Below the pieces are notes generated by a model. It searched no databases. It had not been told where the DNA came from and saw only the letters and a program-made list of their open reading frames with translations. From Monomorium pharaonis (Eukaryota; Arthropoda; Insecta; Hymenoptera; Formicidae), in NCBI RefSeq assembly GCF_013373865.1, contig NC_050467.1, positions 40,861,692 to 40,925,691 of the forward strand: a stretch of DNA of 64,000 nucleotides. Direction: 5' to 3'. The translations under genes were made by a program, and so were the position numbers. Of the stretch, positions 61,324 to 64,000 are shown one piece after another. How positions within the stretch are numbered: position 1 is the stretch's first letter; every line of letters starts with the position of its first letter.

Positions 61324-61609
61324 GTTAGTGTCTCTTCCCGATTCTCGCGTTCTCCTCGCTTCCTACGAGGGGACAAAGGAGACGCGCGGCTCCACCGCCG
61401 TGGAATGTGCACGAGATCGGCGCGTTATGTTCGTACATGTATTACATATATGGTTAAATTGCGAGTGTCGCAGGTAGTGATTCCGATTCTTGGCCAACGA
61501 CGATTCGATCTCGTTCGTTCGAACAAGATGGCGTCGGCGAGTAACGACCGTGAATCTCTCTTCGATCTCCTCGCGATCTTTTCACGCGTCGAGGGAAAAC
61601 CGAGGCGGA

Positions 61610-61620
61610 GGGGGGGGGGG
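61610..61620. repeat. Poly-G run
   Basis: Eleven G residues followed by further G tracts (GGGG at about 61631 and 61649), so the + strand here also has G-quadruplex potential. Confidence 0.85.
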
Positions 61621-62832
61621 CAGGAGCCTGGGGAGCGCTCGAGAAACGGGGAATGATCGACGGGGAGGATCTCGGTTCGAAAACTCCATTACTCGACGCG
61701 TTCAAAACGCTTCCTTTTTTCCAAAATTTATTTACCATTCGAGAGGGGAAGCGTAGGTCACGCAGCGGGATAATTTAAGCGACACGCCGTCTCGTCCATG
61801 CCAGTTTCGGAATCCGAGGCACGTCGCTCGGTGGGCGAGCGGTTTTTTATCGCGCTTCTCCAAAGACCTGGGGTTTTTTTTCCCCGAGCGGTGTTCGGGC
61901 GAGAGAAAAAACTCCGGAGGAAAAAAGTGCGCACGGCGTGTCGCGCGCTTTTCGCTGGAGCATTTCACACGCGTGACTTCCTCTTTACGAATGACACAAA
62001 TTAAAACCGAGAGAAGGCGACAGCGGTGCTCGATAATATTTCTCACGTGCGACTTCACGCAACACTTTCCCTCGGTACTTCTCTCACGAGTCAACGCCGA
62101 CCGCTTCGGATTGTTTTGATCAGATACGACGTTAATTATCGGAAGGTTGGGTTAGGTTACCGAACCGCGGAGCGATGTAACGGCCGGCTCTACTCGTCAT
62201 TATCGCCGGGCAAGATGAATGAGCGTGGTTTTTCAATGGACGGCGTTTCGCTTGACCTCGTCCGTCGGCGATTCTCGCCGCCGTCTTTTCGTGCCGCGAG
62301 AGCGGACGGGAACCCGAAACGTCGTCCGTTCCAATCAAAATTTTCGGTTAGCACGTGCTGATAAAAAATAAAAAATAAAATAAAAATTCGCTCGCGCGCA
62401 TATATTTCTCCCCTTTCGCGGTCCGTTTTTAATACGCGGCGTCGGTGCGCGCAAATTCGTTTACATCGTTTCGGCGAAATTTATTTAACCCGGCGCTTTT
62501 TACGTCGAACTAGACGGGCATAATGTTAAAACGCGATACGCGTGCGCGCTACGCCACGTCTAAATTATTATTCATAAAAGTTATATACTGCAGCGGTGGT
62601 AATTACAACCGATGTAAACCGTTTCTACAGCATTTCCGTTATTACGTAAAAAGCCAATGCTGTATACGGGTTTGTTAAAATGAAGGTATCGTTATTATAG
62701 AAATTCTCGTGAGCGCGTCATGTTGATTTTAACGTAACTGAATTTGTTTTGACATTACGCACATTTGATATCCGAGCGAATGTAAACAACGCAATTGTAA
62801 GTTTAGTTTATTCTCTTTTTCCCCCATTTCCC

Positions 62833-62873
<41 letters not shown>

Positions 62874-62874
62874 T
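62833..62874. repeat. (CT)n microsatellite in a long pyrimidine tract
   Basis: The CT run sits in a pyrimidine-dominated stretch from about 62812 to 62905. Such a tract followed by CACAG could serve as a strong splice acceptor on the + strand, but no coding frame after it is recognisable. Confidence 0.92.
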
Positions 62875-63322
62875 CTTTCCACTGTCTCTCTTTGCTCTGC
62901 TCTTTTCCCACAAAGGCTTCACAGGCGGAAAAAACAAGAACGCGCCAGCGTCGTAACTTTTTCACGCAGATTACGCATTGTTTACGCACAGTATACGTGT
63001 ACAATACACGCGTGGACGTAACAACGCTCCGGCAGAGATTGTTAAAATAGCCGCGGCGTAACTCTATGTATTTCCTCCGGCTTTGATTCGACGGCGTTGG
63101 ACTCAATTCCATTGTCCGACTTTTTCGAAGGCGCTCGAACGGGTCTTTTTTTTTTCGCGGAAACGAGAGCGCGACTCCAGGGGTGGCTGCTGCGATACAT
63201 TTCGATACTCCGGTTGGGCACCGGCGTAGACACCTCTGGTGTGTTTGTTTTGCTGGCGCCGGTGTTTGTACGCGCGTGTGTGAGTACCAGGGCAGGGAAC
63301 ACGCCCGTACAGTGTCAACAAA

Positions 63323-63354
63323 CGTCGTCGTGTCGTCGTCGTCGTCGTCGTCGT
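63323..63354. repeat. (CGT)n trinucleotide repeat
   Basis: About ten CGT units with one GT interruption. On the minus strand the frame 62864-63484 reads it as an Asp run, and other frames give Ser or Thr/Arg runs. These are repeat artefacts. Confidence 0.93.
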
Positions 63355-63369
63355 TGACGATGCCCGGTT

Positions 63370-63417
63370 TCTCTCTCTTTCTCTCTTTTTCTTCTCTCTC
63401 TCTCTCTCTCTCTCTCG
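63370..63417. repeat. (CT)n microsatellite, imperfect
   Basis: A CT/TTT pyrimidine tract of about 48 bp, ending 53 bp before a short GA-rich stretch. Confidence 0.93.
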
Positions 63418-64000
63418 TTGCGCCGCGTGTGCGTCGTGGCTCGGTGATTCGCGGAAGGAGAGGGAGCTCAAAGGAATTCTTCAATTGTGTATCGAAGCGA
63501 GAATAAAGACACGGGAAGTCGCCCGCTCCCGCCTCGCCTTCCCCGTATGATCGCGTATCAGTTTCCTTCGTAATGAGTGTTTTTCCGTCGCGATCGTGTC
63601 AGCGAGACGCATATCTTTAACGTATCGAGGGAAAAAAGCGTCACTTCTATAATTGGAGGCTTCCGTGTTTCTCTCTTTTTTTTTTTACTTTCGCTCGACG
63701 GTCGTCATCGAGTTCGCGATTGCAATCACGGAATGAAGCAACGTATGAAGTGACGGTGAAATTTTACGAAATAATTGATTCAGACGCGCTATAGGTGCAC
63801 CGCCGTCTTCGAGATTCCGCTAACGTTAATTATACGTAAAGTTCGCTCGAGTCGCGTCGACTTTTCAAATGACCGAGTCCTTCAACAATATTCTGTTGTT
63901 ACGAGGGAACGAGTTTGATGTACGGTGAGAAACCAGTTCTTTCTACATTTCGTCCTTGAGAGGCAAAATATTGGATGGAATTTGTCGGGAAGATGGCAGA

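Larger units (their letters stand above)
59801..64000. other. CpG-rich, promoter-like block
   Basis: This is the longest strongly CpG-rich stretch of the window, with G+A-rich DNA on the + strand at 60300-60800 and CT-rich tracts at 62833 and 63370. Long minus-strand frames (267 codons at 60165-60968; 299 codons at 60397-61296) overlap each other and plus-strand frames, and are Ser/Arg/Pro-rich low-complexity sequence. Together with the lack of ATG at 60666-61404 this suggests a promoter and untranslated leader rather than coding sequence. No coding exon is recognised before the window ends. Confidence 0.5.

Noticed and set aside
61105..61656. 183-codon plus frame
   Set aside because: It has no ATG at its start (GTG at 61105), no recognisable domain, and crosses a candidate splice donor and a poly-G run.
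62145..62160. GGTTGGGTTAGGTTACC, resembling the insect telomere unit TTAGG
   Set aside because: A single unit is not an interstitial telomeric array; chance is sufficient.
62864..63484. 206-codon minus frame with Arg-Glu and Asp runs
   Set aside because: It is driven by the (CT)n and (CGT)n microsatellites it crosses; the neighbouring frames are equally open and repetitive.
1..64000. CRISPR arrays, bacterial-type operons, ribosome-binding sites, intrinsic terminators and other prokaryotic features
   Set aside because: The composition, microsatellites and lack of dense coding rule out prokaryotic DNA. Hairpins followed by T runs (for example 12666-12692) are not terminators in this context.
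1..64000. Retroelement coding remnants (reverse transcriptase, integrase) and transposase genes
   Set aside because: I looked for the usual catalytic motifs in the translated frames and saw none; only non-autonomous, non-coding elements are supported.

Overview
This window looks like non-coding nuclear DNA from an insect, most plausibly a hymenopteran such as an ant. That assignment is inference. It rests on the abrupt alternation between AT-rich stretches and CpG-rich blocks in which CG is not depleted, on the many (GA)n/(CT)n, (CA)n and (CG)n microsatellites, and on small terminal-inverted-repeat elements with no coding capacity. I recognise no protein-coding gene, tRNA, rRNA, snRNA or known microRNA. 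The open frames that exist are short (all under 300 codons), are often open on both strands at once, and read as low-complexity or composition-driven peptides with no domain I can name.

Layout. 1-20,150 is mainly AT-rich and holds most of the recognisable repeats. These are an inverted-repeat element at 3181-3400, a 138-bp near-perfect palindrome at 10711-10848, a 289-bp foldback element at 11935-12223, a small element at 15979-16095, a cluster of related units at 18990-19412, and several long dinucleotide tracts. From 20,150 to about 32,980 CpG-rich blocks dominate, with GA/CT tracts, a G-quadruplex motif and two poly-G/poly-C runs. From 32,980 to 46,020 AT-rich and CpG-rich segments alternate, with further elements at 39084-39458 and 44306-44519. 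46,021-47,660 is CpG-rich and holds a diverged tandem duplication and a 41-bp-arm hairpin. 47,661-49,730 is very AT-rich. 52,061-55,350 is CpG-rich and is followed by a hAT-like remnant at 55501-55800. 58,141-59,800 is AT-rich.

The last 4 kb (59,801-64,000) is the most promoter-like part. It is strongly CpG-rich and rich in GAGA repeats, has no ATG on the + strand from 60666 to 61404, and contains plausible splice donors. It may hold the promoter and untranslated first exon of a + strand gene whose coding exons lie beyond the right edge, but this is a weak call.

There are no operons or gene neighbourhoods to interpret. The substance of the annotation is the repeat content, DNA with structure-forming potential, and compositional domains. 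The elements starting near ACACTGAG at several sites appear to be one dispersed family, and the palindromes at 10711 and 11935 are the cleanest unexplained structures.
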